DNA of 64,000 bases, taken from NCBI RefSeq assembly GCF_004208635.1, contig NZ_CP035806.1:2604001-2668000 (forward strand), given 5' to 3'. The notes beneath the pieces were generated by a model. That model saw only the letters and a program-made list of their open reading frames with translations, had not been told where the DNA came from and did no database searches. The stretch comes from Leucobacter triazinivorans. Lineage in GTDB: Bacteria; Actinomycetota; Actinomycetes; Actinomycetales; Microbacteriaceae. Position numbers and translations under genes: made by a program. This document shows positions 40,609 to 48,907 of this stretch, piece by piece. Numbering within the stretch: the stretch's first letter is position 1; each line of letters opens with the position of its first letter.

Positions 40609-41364
40609 ATGGCACCCGTCCGACTCCCCGCCGATGCCGAGCTGCCCCTGCTGCGCGCCCGCGTCTCCGACCTCGCCGATCGCGCACTCGTCGTCGGCGA
40701 CCCCGGCCGCGCCGCCCGCGTCGCAGAACTGCTCGACGACGTCCGGCAGCTCGCGGCGAACCGCGAGTACCACGTCTACGCGGGCAGCTACCAGGGCGTG
40801 CCGATCACCGTCGCCTCGCACGGCGTTGGAGCAGCGGGAGCAGCGGTCTGCTTCGAGGAGCTCGCACGCGGCGGGGTGACTCGCATCATCCGCTCGGGCA
40901 CCGCGGGCGGCATGCAGCCCGACGTCGTGGACGGCGCGATCGTCGTCGCCACCGGCGCCGTGCGCGAGGACGGCGTGAGTCACCAGCTCGTGCCGACGCC
41001 GTTCCCCGCGATCGCGACGCCGTCGCTGACGCTCGCGCTGCAGGCAGCGGCCGAGCAGAGCGGCCTCGACGTGCACAGCGGAATCGTCGTGACCGGAGAC
41101 ATGTTCTATCCGAGCGATGTGATCACCGGGGTCGATCTGCCCATGTGGCAGCGGGCCGGCGTCGTCGCGGTCGAGATGGAGGCCGCCGCGCTCTTCGTGA
41201 TCGCGGCGCTGCACGGCATCGAGACCGGTGCGGTGTTCGCGATCGACGGCAACCCGCTCGCCGCGAAGGACGAGTCGATGGACGGATACGACCCCTATCG
41301 CGAGGTCGTGACGCGCGCCGTCGACGGCGCGCTCACCGCCGCGCTCGACGCGCTGATCGCCTAG
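40609..41364 (+). CDS. Nucleoside phosphorylase, NP-I family
   Basis: Phosphorolysis of a nucleoside to base and ribose-1-P. 251 residues, single domain. ALVVGDPGRAARV, ITVASHGVGAAGAAVCFEEL, IIRSGTAGGMQPDV, TGDMFYPSD and VAVEMEAAALFVIAALHGI are the phosphate, ribose and base-contact segments of the hexameric uridine/purine phosphorylases. Follows the deaminase in the same direction, so a deaminated nucleoside (inosine-type) could be its substrate. Specificity not determinable. Confidence 0.87.
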   Translation: MAPVRLPADAELPLLRARVSDLADRALVVGDPGRAARVAELLDDVRQLAANREYHVYAGSYQGVPITVASHGVGAAGAAVCFEELARGGVTRIIRSGTAGGMQPDVVDGAIVVATGAVREDGVSHQLVPTPFPAIATPSLTLALQAAAEQSGLDVHSGIVVTGDMFYPSDVITGVDLPMWQRAGVVAVEMEAAALFVIAALHGIETGAVFAIDGNPLAAKDESMDGYDPYREVVTRAVDGALTAALDALIA

Positions 41365-41428
41365 GCCGGCATTCCGCGGCCGGATCCCGGAACTGCGGAT
41401 CCCGGGCCAGCGGCGACACCGGGAGACG

Positions 41429-41725
41429 TCAGAGGTCGAGCACGTCGAGCAGGATCGCGACCTCGCGGCCCAGCTCGACGCCCTCGGCCTCGCGCACACT
41501 GCGCTTGAGGGGGAGGACGTAGACGACGGGGTCGCTCTGCGGAAAGATCGACGTGCGCCAGACCGTCGCACCGATCCGCACCTCGACGCGCACGCCCCCG
41601 AAGCCGCGACGCGGCCGGGGGATCTCGGCGATGTCGGCCGAGAGCGGTTCGGGGAGGTCGACGAACACCCACTCCTCGGTGCGCGCCTCCCAGCGGTACG
41701 GCACCCCGGTGAACTCGACGAACAC
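41429..41725 (-). CDS. DUF1905-domain protein, 98 aa
   Basis: FVEFTGVPYRWEARTEEWVFVDLPE followed by GGVRVEVRIGATVWRTSIFP and YVLPLKRSVREAEGVELG is the DUF1905 beta-barrel pattern. GTG at 41725 chosen; no good ribosome site, but it begins 15 nt after the luxS stop and may be read by reinitiation. Function unknown. Confidence 0.72.
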   Translation of the reverse strand: MFVEFTGVPYRWEARTEEWVFVDLPEPLSADIAEIPRPRRGFGGVRVEVRIGATVWRTSIFPQSDPVVYVLPLKRSVREAEGVELGREVAILLDVLDL

Positions 41726-41739
41726 GGCGCTTGTGCGGG

Positions 41740-42231
41740 CTACGCGATGCGCGAGCGGTCGAAGGCGTCGAGGCTGATGCCCTGATCCAGCACCTGCCGG
41801 GCCCACTCCTTCGCGGAGTGCAGACTGTGATCGCGGTAGTTGCCGCAGCTGACCGCCTCGGTGCCGGGCACGTCCTCCCAGGCGACCCGCTCCACGAGAT
41901 CCTCGAGCGAGCTCTTGATCGCGGCCGCGACGGCCTCGGCCGAGGGCTCGCCCCACGCGATCAGGTGGAAGCCCGTGCGGCAGCCGAAGGGCGAGATGTC
42001 GATGAGGCCCTCGAAGCGGGTGCGCAGCAGCGCGGCGAGCGTGTGCTCGATGGTGTGCAGACCGGCGGTGGGGATCTCTCCCTCGTTCGGTTGCACGAGC
42101 CGGATGTCGAAGTTGGAGATGGCGTCGCCCTTCGGGCCGCGCTCCACGCCGATCAGGCGCACGTAGGGGGCGAGCACCCTCGTGTGGTCCAGGGCAAAGC
42201 TCTCCACTTCGGCAAGTTCGACGTCGCTCAT
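41740..42231 (-). CDS. luxS: S-ribosylhomocysteine lyase
   Basis: Iron/zinc enzyme cleaving S-ribosylhomocysteine to homocysteine and DPD, the AI-2 precursor. 163 residues. [12 protein letters not shown] (His59, His63) and the Cys in [15 protein letters not shown] are the metal ligands; [11 protein letters not shown] holds the catalytic Cys84. The substrate would come from the nucleosidase at 42944. LuxS is patchily distributed in Actinobacteria. Confidence 0.95.
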   Translation of the reverse strand: MSDVELAEVESFALDHTRVLAPYVRLIGVERGPKGDAISNFDIRLVQPNEGEIPTAGLHTIEHTLAALLRTRFEGLIDISPFGCRTGFHLIAWGEPSAEAVAAAIKSSLEDLVERVAWEDVPGTEAVSCGNYRDHSLHSAKEWARQVLDQGISLDAFDRSRIA

Positions 42232-42343
42232 GCGGTCAGTGTAGCGAGCGGGCGCCGCGAGTGCCGCGAGTGCGACGCCCGATGACGGGCCGCGAGTGCG
42301 CGGTGCGACGCCCGCTGAGACGCCGGCCCAGGGGCGCGCGCCC

Positions 42344-42646
42344 CTAGGCCGCCTTCGCGAGGTCGCGGCGCGAGAGCGCGATCCGGGCGCGGGATCCGGG
42401 GGAAGCCGGATCCTCGTCCACGCGCACGTCCCACCCGGCGCGACCGAGCCGCTCCAGGTCGCCGCGGGCCTCGTCGAGGCTCTCGGTCTCGACGAGGTAC
42501 AGCGTGCGCCCCGAGGTGCGGTACACCGAGCGGTGCTGGGCCCAGTCGGGTACGAGCATCTCGTGCCCGTCGCCGAGGGAATGGTACGGGGTGCGCAGCG
42601 GGCGCACCCGGCGCTGCTCGTGCAGCGCGGTGATGGTGTCGTTCAT
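42344..42646 (-). CDS. Hypothetical protein, 100 aa
   Basis: No family recognised. ATG at 42646 with GGAAAGGA upstream. Soluble and mixed in composition: [19 protein letters not shown], then [20 protein letters not shown], ending with basic residues. No membrane or secretion signals. The following 297 nt to the nucleosidase contain an AT-rich patch (42828-42895) that may hold promoters for both divergent genes; no clear boxes or repeats are seen. Confidence 0.6.
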   Translation of the reverse strand: MNDTITALHEQRRVRPLRTPYHSLGDGHEMLVPDWAQHRSVYRTSGRTLYLVETESLDEARGDLERLGRAGWDVRVDEDPASPGSRARIALSRRDLAKAA

Positions 42647-42943
42647 GATGAGTCCTTTCCAGCGCGCACCGTCGTGGTGCGCGAATTGCGGTGCGCACGG
42701 CCCATGCCAAGGAACACCTGTGGAAGAGGCGATTGCCGTGCTGCTGAGCTTGGCGGGTCTCGCGGAGTTGAGATTCGACGCCCGGGATCTGATCGAAGCC
42801 GTATGGCGGAAGCGCGTACTGTTCGCAAGCTCAGCTTTACAGCATAGAACAGATCTTCGAAAAGCGCTAGTGTTGAGCCGGATCACGTATGAGCTGATCC
42901 CGATCCGGATCGAGGGGCGCGCGAGCGCCGCAGGGAGAAACCG

Positions 42944-43537
42944 ATGTCAGAACCCCGAACGCTGCTCGTCTTCGCGCACCGCGACGAGGCGTCGGCCTTC
43001 GCCGACGTGCCGCACCTCGTGACGGGCGTGGGCAAGGTCAACGCGGCGGGGTCGCTCGCGGTCGCGCTCGCCGCGGGAGGCGTCGAGCGGGTAGTGGTGC
43101 TCGGTACCGCCGGCGTGGTGAGCGACGGGCCGGACCGCCCGCACCTCGACGAGGTCTACCAGATCACCGGAGTCGTGCAGCACGACTTCTCGCTGCCGTC
43201 GCCGGAGCTGCGCCCGGCGGGAGAGGCGATCCTGCCCCCGGAATCGACCGCGGTGCTGGCCACCGGAGACGTGTTCGTGCAGAACGACGCGCAGCGCGCG
43301 CGCATCGCGGGACTCGGCGCCTCGCTCGTCGACATGGAGGCCTACGCCTATGCGAGCGTCTGCGCGCGCTTCGAGGTGCCGCTGCAGCTGTTCAAGATCC
43401 CTTCGGATTTCGCCGACAGCTCGACCACCGACGAGGAGTGGGACACGATCGTGTTTCGCAAGAGCGAGCAGCTGCGCGAGTTCTGGGCGAGCCGCCTGGC
43501 TGGGGCGGCGCCTGCCGGGTCGGGTGCGCGCGCATGA
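42944..43537 (+). CDS. MTA/SAH-nucleosidase-like protein
   Basis: Likely hydrolyses the glycosidic bond of SAH or MTA, releasing adenine. 197 residues, shorter than E. coli Pfs. VDMEAYAYASVCARF and FKIPSDFADSSTTDEEW carry the purine-site Glu and catalytic Asp (SDxAD), and TGVGKVNAAGSLAVALA matches the phosphorylase-fold loop. The N-terminal catalytic Glu region reads FAHRDEASAF. GGGAGA precedes the ATG. Its product would feed luxS nearby. Stop overlaps the DUF808 start. Confidence 0.8.
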   Translation: MSEPRTLLVFAHRDEASAFADVPHLVTGVGKVNAAGSLAVALAAGGVERVVVLGTAGVVSDGPDRPHLDEVYQITGVVQHDFSLPSPELRPAGEAILPPESTAVLATGDVFVQNDAQRARIAGLGASLVDMEAYAYASVCARFEVPLQLFKIPSDFADSSTTDEEWDTIVFRKSEQLREFWASRLAGAAPAGSGARA

Positions 43538-44478
43538 GTTCGAGCTTCTTCGCCCTCTTCGACGACATCGCCGTGCTCGCGAAAGCCGCCGCGGCGTCGA
43601 TCGACGACATCGCCGCCGGTGCCGCGAAGGCCTCCGCGAAGGCTGCGGGCGTGGTGATCGACGACGCCGCGGTCACGCCGCAGTACGTGCGGGGCATCAA
43701 CCCCAAGCGCGAGCTGCCCGTCATCTGGCGCATCGCTCGCGGCTCGCTCGTCAACAAGGCGATCATCATCACCGCGATCATGCTGCTCAGCGTGTGGGCG
43801 CCGTGGGTGTTCCCGTGGATGCTGCTGATCGGCGGCACCTATCTGGCCTTCGAGGGCACGGAGAAGGTGTGGCACTGGATCGAGACCGCGCGCGGCAGGG
43901 AGCGCGAGCACACGGTCGAGGAGGTGATCCAGCGCCCCGCGATCGATGAGAAGCAGATCGTCGGCAGCGCGGTGCGCACCGATCTGGTGCTCTCCGCCGA
44001 GATCATGCTCATCTCGCTCGCGAACATCGATGCCGACGGCTGGCTGATGCGGCTCATGATCCTCATCGCCGTGGGGCTCTCGATGACCGGTGCCGTCTAC
44101 GGCGCGGTGGCGCTGCTCGTGAAGATGGACGATGCCGGTCTGTGGCTGATGCGGCGGCGCGGGCCGCGAGGGCTGCGCGGGTTCGGCCTCGGGCTGGTGC
44201 GGGCGATGCCCGCCGTGTTCCGGATCGTGAGCGTCGTGGGCGTGGTCGCGATGCTGTGGGTGGGCGGCCATCTGCTGATCGCAAACCTGCACGAGGTGGG
44301 ATGGCACCTGCCGCACGACCTCGTGCACGGCGCGACGCACGCGGTGCACGCGACGGGGTTCGCGGCCTGGCTGATCGACAGCGCGCTCTCGGCCGTGTTC
44401 GGCCTGGCGTGGGGCGCCGTGGTCGTCGCCGCCGTGTCGGCCGGTCGGCGGGTGCGGCGCCGGCTCAGCCGAGCCTAG
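43534..44478 (+). CDS. DUF808 family membrane protein (YedI-like)
   Basis: 314 residues. The family N-terminus FFALFDDIAVLAKAAAASIDDIA and GVVIDDAAVTPQYVRGI is clear, followed by five or six membrane helices and a conserved histidine-rich loop (LHEVGWHLPHDLVHGATHAVHATG). ATGA overlap with the nucleosidase gene, so co-translated. Function of the family is unknown. Confidence 0.87.
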   Translation: MSSSFFALFDDIAVLAKAAAASIDDIAAGAAKASAKAAGVVIDDAAVTPQYVRGINPKRELPVIWRIARGSLVNKAIIITAIMLLSVWAPWVFPWMLLIGGTYLAFEGTEKVWHWIETARGREREHTVEEVIQRPAIDEKQIVGSAVRTDLVLSAEIMLISLANIDADGWLMRLMILIAVGLSMTGAVYGAVALLVKMDDAGLWLMRRRGPRGLRGFGLGLVRAMPAVFRIVSVVGVVAMLWVGGHLLIANLHEVGWHLPHDLVHGATHAVHATGFAAWLIDSALSAVFGLAWGAVVVAAVSAGRRVRRRLSRA

Positions 44479-44572
44479 CCCGCCCGTTGCGGTCGCCGTT
44501 GCCGACTTCGTCCCCGATGCCGTCGCCGATGCGGATCGCGCACCGCGGGCAGGCGATGTCCGTGGTCGGCAG

Positions 44573-44578
44573 TACCGT
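44573..44578 (+). promoter_or_regulatory. -10 box TACCGT, leaderless
   Basis: Ends 6 nt before the GTG at 44585. Confidence 0.4.
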
Positions 44579-44584
44579 TGAGCC

Positions 44585-46363
44585 GTGACCGAGGATCCCG
44601 CCGCGCTGCGCAGCCGGCCCGCCGATGCGGCGACCGCGCCGCCGCGCTGGTGCGTGCTCGGGCGCACCTCCGACGGCGGCATCGCGGCGGTGGACTCGGG
44701 GGTGGGAGGGGAGCGCTCGGCGCCGATCCGCCTGAGAGACGAGGATCTGCCGGCGTTCGTCGCGCAGCGGGAGTCCAGTGCCCCTCCCCGCTGGGTGTGG
44801 AGCGATACGCCGACCTGGTATCCGCGCCTGCTCGAGGCTGGGGTGCGTGTCGGTCGGGCGCACGACCTCCGACTCTGCCACGCGATCCTGAAGCACTCGG
44901 CGCGAGTCCGCGAGCGCGCCGGGCTGCTCGATGCGGGCCGGTGGGACGCGGGATCCGGAGCTGCCGATCCCGAGCCCGCCGAGTCGGCGCTCTTCGTGAT
45001 CGAGGATCCCGGGACGTCGGTGCGCACGGTGCCGCACGACGCCGAGGCCGCACTCGCCGAGTTCGAGCGGCAACGCGTCGCAGCGGCCTCGAGCGACGAC
45101 CCGGGCCGGCTCGCGCTGCTGCTGGCGGCGGAGTCGGCGGGCGCCCTCGTGGCGGTCGAGATGAGATCGGCCGGGGTGCCGTGGGACGCCGCGGAGCACG
45201 ATCGGCTGCTGCAGGAGGCGCTCGGGCCGCGGCCCACGCACAGCGCGAAGCCGGTGCGCATGCTCGAACTGGCGGGGCAGGTGCGGGCGGCGCTGGGGGA
45301 TCCCGGCGCGAGCCTTGACTCGCCCCCGAAGCTGCTGCGATCGCTGCGCCGCGCCGGCATCGATGTCGAGACGACCTCGCGCTGGGAGCTGGCGGAGCAC
45401 GAGCACCCGGCGATCGCGCCGCTGCTGCGCTACAAGAAGCTGTCCCGGCTGCTCACCGCGAACGGCTGGGCGTGGATCGACGAGTGGGTGCGAGACGGGC
45501 GCTACCGCCCGGTGTACGTGCCGGGAGGGGTCGTCACCGGGCGGTGGGCGTCGAGCGGTGGCGGGGCGCTGCAGCTGCCGCGGGCGCTGCGACCGGCGCT
45601 GCGCGCCGATCCCGGCTGGCGGCTGGTCTCGGCCGATGTCGCGCAGCTCGAGCCCCGGGTGCTCGCGGCGATGGCGGGCGACGCGGCCATGGCCGCCGCG
45701 GGGCGCGGCACCGACCTCTACTCGGGCATCGTCGAGAGCGGCATCGTTGCGAACCGCCAGGACGCGAAGATCGCGGTGCTCGGCGCCATGTACGGCGGGA
45801 CGGCGGGGGACAGCGGCCGGCTCGTGCCGAGGCTTCGGCGAGGCTTCCCCCGCGCGATGCGCCTGGTCGACGAGGCGGCCGCGGTGGGGGAGCAGGGGGG
45901 CATCGTCTCCACGTGGCTGGGCCGCTCGTCTCCCGATCCCGGGCCGGAGTGGCGAGAGCTGCAGTCGCGCGCCAGTCTGCCCGGGGCGACGACGCGGGAC
46001 GAGCAGGGCGCTCGCCGCGCGGCGCGGGAGTACGGCCGATTCACGCGCAACTTCGTGGTGCAGGGCACCGCGGCGGAGTGGGCACTGGCCTGGCTCGCCG
46101 AGCTCCGGCAGCGACTCGCGGGATTCGCGCCGGCGGCCCTCGCCGCACCGGCCCGGGCCTCTGGCCCGGTGTTCGAGCGCCGCGCGCACCTCGTGTTCTT
46201 CCTGCACGACGAGGTCATCGTCCACGCCCCCGAGGATCAGGCGGATGCCGCGGCGGCGGCGATCCGAGAGGCGGCGGAGGCGGCCGGTCGACTGCTCTTC
46301 GGGGATGCTCCCGTGGACTTTCCACTCGACCTGCGCATCGGGGAGCGCGCGGAGAAGGACTGA
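44585..46363 (+). CDS. Family A DNA polymerase-like protein with degenerate exonuclease domain
   Basis: 592 residues, a stand-alone PolA-type fold found in actinomycetes and usually labelled bifunctional 3'-5' exonuclease/DNA polymerase. Polymerase motifs: VSADVAQLEPRVLA (motif A; Asp and Glu kept), RQDAKIAVLGAMYGG (O-helix; Arg, Lys and Tyr kept, but Leu at the position of E. coli Phe762), and FFLHDEVIVH (motif C with His-Asp-Glu). The first ~170 residues correspond to the exonuclease region but no DEDD carboxylates are evident. No 5' nuclease domain. Role unknown; possibly repair synthesis. Genuine polA should be elsewhere. Confidence 0.85.
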   Translation: MTEDPAALRSRPADAATAPPRWCVLGRTSDGGIAAVDSGVGGERSAPIRLRDEDLPAFVAQRESSAPPRWVWSDTPTWYPRLLEAGVRVGRAHDLRLCHAILKHSARVRERAGLLDAGRWDAGSGAADPEPAESALFVIEDPGTSVRTVPHDAEAALAEFERQRVAAASSDDPGRLALLLAAESAGALVAVEMRSAGVPWDAAEHDRLLQEALGPRPTHSAKPVRMLELAGQVRAALGDPGASLDSPPKLLRSLRRAGIDVETTSRWELAEHEHPAIAPLLRYKKLSRLLTANGWAWIDEWVRDGRYRPVYVPGGVVTGRWASSGGGALQLPRALRPALRADPGWRLVSADVAQLEPRVLAAMAGDAAMAAAGRGTDLYSGIVESGIVANRQDAKIAVLGAMYGGTAGDSGRLVPRLRRGFPRAMRLVDEAAAVGEQGGIVSTWLGRSSPDPGPEWRELQSRASLPGATTRDEQGARRAAREYGRFTRNFVVQGTAAEWALAWLAELRQRLAGFAPAALAAPARASGPVFERRAHLVFFLHDEVIVHAPEDQADAAAAAIREAAEAAGRLLFGDAPVDFPLDLRIGERAEKD

Positions 46364-46373
46364 ACGCGCGACG

Positions 46374-47156
46374 TCAGTGCACCGAGAACCCGCCGTCCAC
46401 CGGGATCGCCTGCCCGGTGATGTAGCCGGATGCGGGGCTCGCGAGGAAGACCGCCGGGCCGACGAAGTCCTCGGCGACGCCGTTGCGGCCGATGAGCGTG
46501 CGCGCCGCCAGAGCCCGCACCGTCTCGGGATCGGAGGAGAGGCGCTCGTTCAGCGCGGTGCGCACGAAACCCGGAACCAGCACGTTCGCAGTGACGCCGC
46601 GTGACGACCAGGCCTCGGCCTGCGACCGCGCGAGCGCTTCGAGGCCGGCCTTCGAGACCCCGTAGGCGCCGCTCGACGCGAACGGGCGATGAGCCTGCTG
46701 CGAGCTGATGTGGATGATCCGTCCGTAGCCGCGGGCAGCCATGCCCGGGATGAGGCGCTGCCCGAGGACGAACGGCGCGTCGAGATTGACCGCCATGGTC
46801 GCGTCCCAGGTGGCCTCGTCGAGTTCAGGCATCGGGGGTCGGAGATTGATCCCGGCGGAGTTCACCAGAATGTCGGCGTCGCCTGCCGCCTGCACGGCGT
46901 CCGCGAGCGCGTGGGCGCCGGCGCGGGTCGACAGATCGGCCCGGATCCCGGTGAGCTCGACTCCGGATTCCGCGCCCTGGGCGATGACCTCGTCGACCGC
47001 CGATTCCGTGCGCGCCGCGATCACGACCTCGGCTCCGGCCCGGGCGGCCCGAGCGCGATCGCGCGGCCGATCCCGGAGCTGCCCCCGGTGACCAGCGCCC
47101 GCCTGCCGCCGAGCCCGAAGGTCTCGGCGAAGAAGTCCGCTCGATCCTCACCCATG
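46374..47156 (-). pseudogene. Short-chain dehydrogenase with -1 frameshift near the N-terminus
   Basis: Resembles gluconate 5-dehydrogenase-type SDRs. From the ATG at 47156 (AAAGGA upstream) the frame reads MGEDRADFFAETFGLGGRRA and VTGGSSGIGRAIAL, then runs to a stop after 16 more codons; the continuation ARAGAEVVIAARTES lies in the next frame. One missing base near 47046-47052 explains it. The rest is intact: LVNSAGINLRPP, ISSQQAHRPFASSGAYGVSKAG and VDGGFSVH. A GTG at 47024 could start a 216-residue remnant lacking the cofactor motif. Either a real mutation or a sequencing error in GC-rich sequence. Confidence 0.75.
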
Positions 47157-47231
47157 TCGTCAGTCCTTTCGCTCCGCAACAGATGCTACGGCAGCGCGCG
47201 TCTTGCCACCCTTCCGGCGATAGCCCGAGAT

Positions 47232-47288
47232 ACGCGCGTCATGAGTTGTCACCAAAACCGAGGTGAGGCAGCAACTCCTGGCGCGCGT
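47232..47288. repeat. TTGTCACC-type palindromic element, copy 2
   Basis: ACGCGCGTCATGAGTTGTCACC, ending CAACTCCTGGCGCGCGT; same core as the element at 35966-36026 but the outer arms are less perfect. Confidence 0.65.
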
Positions 47289-47407
47289 CGCGGGGGTGGT
47301 GGCGGACGAGGCTGGGGTGCGGGGCGGGCGCCCGGGTGGCCCCGGGCGCATCTGCCGGGAACCGGCACCCCGGAACCCATGGCCCGGCAGGGGCCGGCGG
47401 AAATGCG

Positions 47408-47435
47408 AAGACCCCCTGCTCTCGCAGGGGGTCTT
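47408..47435. terminator. Strong hairpin after tRNA-Ser
   Basis: AAGACCCCCTGC-TCTC-GCAGGGGGTCTT: 12-bp perfect stem, 4-nt loop, just downstream of the minus-strand tRNA. Confidence 0.8.
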
Positions 47436-47437
47436 TC

Positions 47438-47528
47438 TGGCGGTGACGGTGGGATTTGAACCCACGGTGCGGGGTTACCGCACACGACTTTTCGAGAGTC
47501 GCACCTTCGGCCGCTCGGACACGTCACC
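47438..47528 (-). tRNA. tRNA-Ser (CGA) with encoded CCA
   Basis: On the minus strand the acceptor arms GGTGACG and CGTCACC pair, followed by discriminator G and CCA. Anticodon stem-loop CGACT-CTCGAAA-AGTCG gives anticodon CGA; a long variable arm (GTGCGG..CCGCAC) marks a class II serine tRNA; T-arm GTGGG-TTCAAAT-CCCAC. Confidence 0.95.
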
Positions 47529-47628
47529 GCCGAAAAGAATACGCGATTCCGGCCCCGAGCGCGAATCGAGCGGCCCCGGCAGCGCGTCCGGCGTGTCGGG
47601 CGCCGCTCGGGCCCCGCTCAGACCTCGC

Positions 47629-48612
47629 TCAGGCGTCCGTGCCCCAGCCGAAGCGAGGAGCGACCTCGCTCGCGAACAGCTCGAGCGAGCGCAGCACGTG
47701 CGCGTGGGGCGCGTCGACCGAGTGCACCTGGATCGCCACCTCGTCGGCGTGCGCGAGAGCGGCGTCGGCCGCGAGCGACTCTGCCACCTCGTCGGCGGTG
47801 CCGAGGTGGGTGTCGCTGCGGCGGATGACCTCCTCCAGGGGTGCGTCCTCCGCCACCCCGAAGAGCGCCGCCTGTCGGCGCAGCCCCGCATCGGCGAAGC
47901 GCAGCGCCTCGGCCCGGTCGTCGGCCACGAACACGGTGCGCGACGCGGTGATCCGCGGCGCGACCCCGCTGGGCAGCGCGTCGAGGTAGGCATCGATGAT
48001 CGGCTGCTGGATCTCGGCCAGTGCAGCCTGCTCACGGCCGGGCTGCCGCGGCTGCGTGCGGCTGAGCAGCAGCCCGTGCCCGTGACGCCCGGCGCGCTCG
48101 CCGCCGGCGGCGCTGAACGTGGCCTGCCACACGCGATCCGCGAGGGATCCGGCCGGCGGATACAGCGTGTTGCCCGCCCCCAGCTCGCGGCCCGCCAGGG
48201 CATCGACGAGCACCTCGAGCTTGCGCTCGTAGTCGGCGCTCTTGTTCTCGAGCGCGAGTCTGAACGGGGCGAACGATGTGGGCGTGCCCCCGCTGCCGAG
48301 TCCGAGGTCGACGCGGCCGTCGCTCAGCAGGTCGGCGACGACCGCGTCCTCGGCGACGCGCACCGGATCCTCGAGCGTGAGCGTGACCACCCCGGTGCCG
48401 AGGCGGATCGACGAGGTGCGCTCGGCGATGCTCGCGAGCAGCACGAAGGGCGACGGCAGCCCGCCCTCGTCGGCCCGGAAGTGGTGCTGGGCCACCCAGG
48501 CCCGTGCGAATCCGTGCCGCTCGGCGTGCTGGATCTGCTCGCGTGCGAGGCGCAGACGCTCGGCCGGTGAGACCGCGTCGAGCAGCCGGGTGAAGAAGGC
48601 GATGTCGGTCAT
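47629..48612 (-). CDS. Luciferase-like flavin monooxygenase (LLM class)
   Basis: FMN/F420-dependent oxidoreductase of the bacterial luciferase fold, 327 residues. ERHGFARAWVAQHHFRADEGGL at about 32-53 and SIRLGTGVVTLTLEDPVRVAEDAVVADLLSDGRVDLGLGSGG split over the next strands are family-typical; the C-terminus includes LGTADEVAESLAAD. GGGAG precedes the ATG at 48612. Substrate and cofactor unknown. The 295-nt gap to radA contains the third palindromic element and the radA promoter. Confidence 0.87.
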   Translation of the reverse strand: MTDIAFFTRLLDAVSPAERLRLAREQIQHAERHGFARAWVAQHHFRADEGGLPSPFVLLASIAERTSSIRLGTGVVTLTLEDPVRVAEDAVVADLLSDGRVDLGLGSGGTPTSFAPFRLALENKSADYERKLEVLVDALAGRELGAGNTLYPPAGSLADRVWQATFSAAGGERAGRHGHGLLLSRTQPRQPGREQAALAEIQQPIIDAYLDALPSGVAPRITASRTVFVADDRAEALRFADAGLRRQAALFGVAEDAPLEEVIRRSDTHLGTADEVAESLAADAALAHADEVAIQVHSVDAPHAHVLRSLELFASEVAPRFGWGTDA

Positions 48613-48734
48613 GGCGTGCGGCTCCCTCGGGATGGCGTTCTTCCAGGCTAGTGAGCCGGGCGTATGACCCCAAGGCGGACCGTCAAGGACGGTCACATAT
48701 CCGGCGTACCATCGTGCGCCGATCCGTGCCCCTC

Positions 48735-48815
48735 GAAACCCACCCCATTGTCCGAAACCGCACGAATTGGTCCCGCTGAAAGCGTCGGATTGAAACAACG
48801 GGATCGGTTTCGGCA
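48735..48815. repeat. ~80-bp palindromic intergenic element, copy 3
   Basis: Begins GAAACCCACCCCATTGTCCG and ends AACAACGGGATCGGTTTCGG; related to the copies at 19263 and 27606. Confidence 0.65.
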
Positions 48816-48894
48816 GTCGGGGAGGGGCCGGGACGCAGGTGGGGGCGGGCGCCGCCGGGGTCTGCGGGATCCCGTCGATGTCCGAGGCCACCGA

Positions 48895-48900
48895 TAGGCT
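48895..48900 (+). promoter_or_regulatory. -10 box TAGGCT, leaderless radA mRNA
   Basis: Ends 7 nt before the ATG at 48908; no ribosome site. Confidence 0.45.
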
Positions 48901-48907
48901 CGCCGGC

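Noticed and set aside
42720..43022. Plus-strand open frame from a GTG at about 42720 running into the nucleosidase gene
   Set aside because: No motifs, and it would overlap the nucleosidase start, which has its own ribosome site; left as intergenic.
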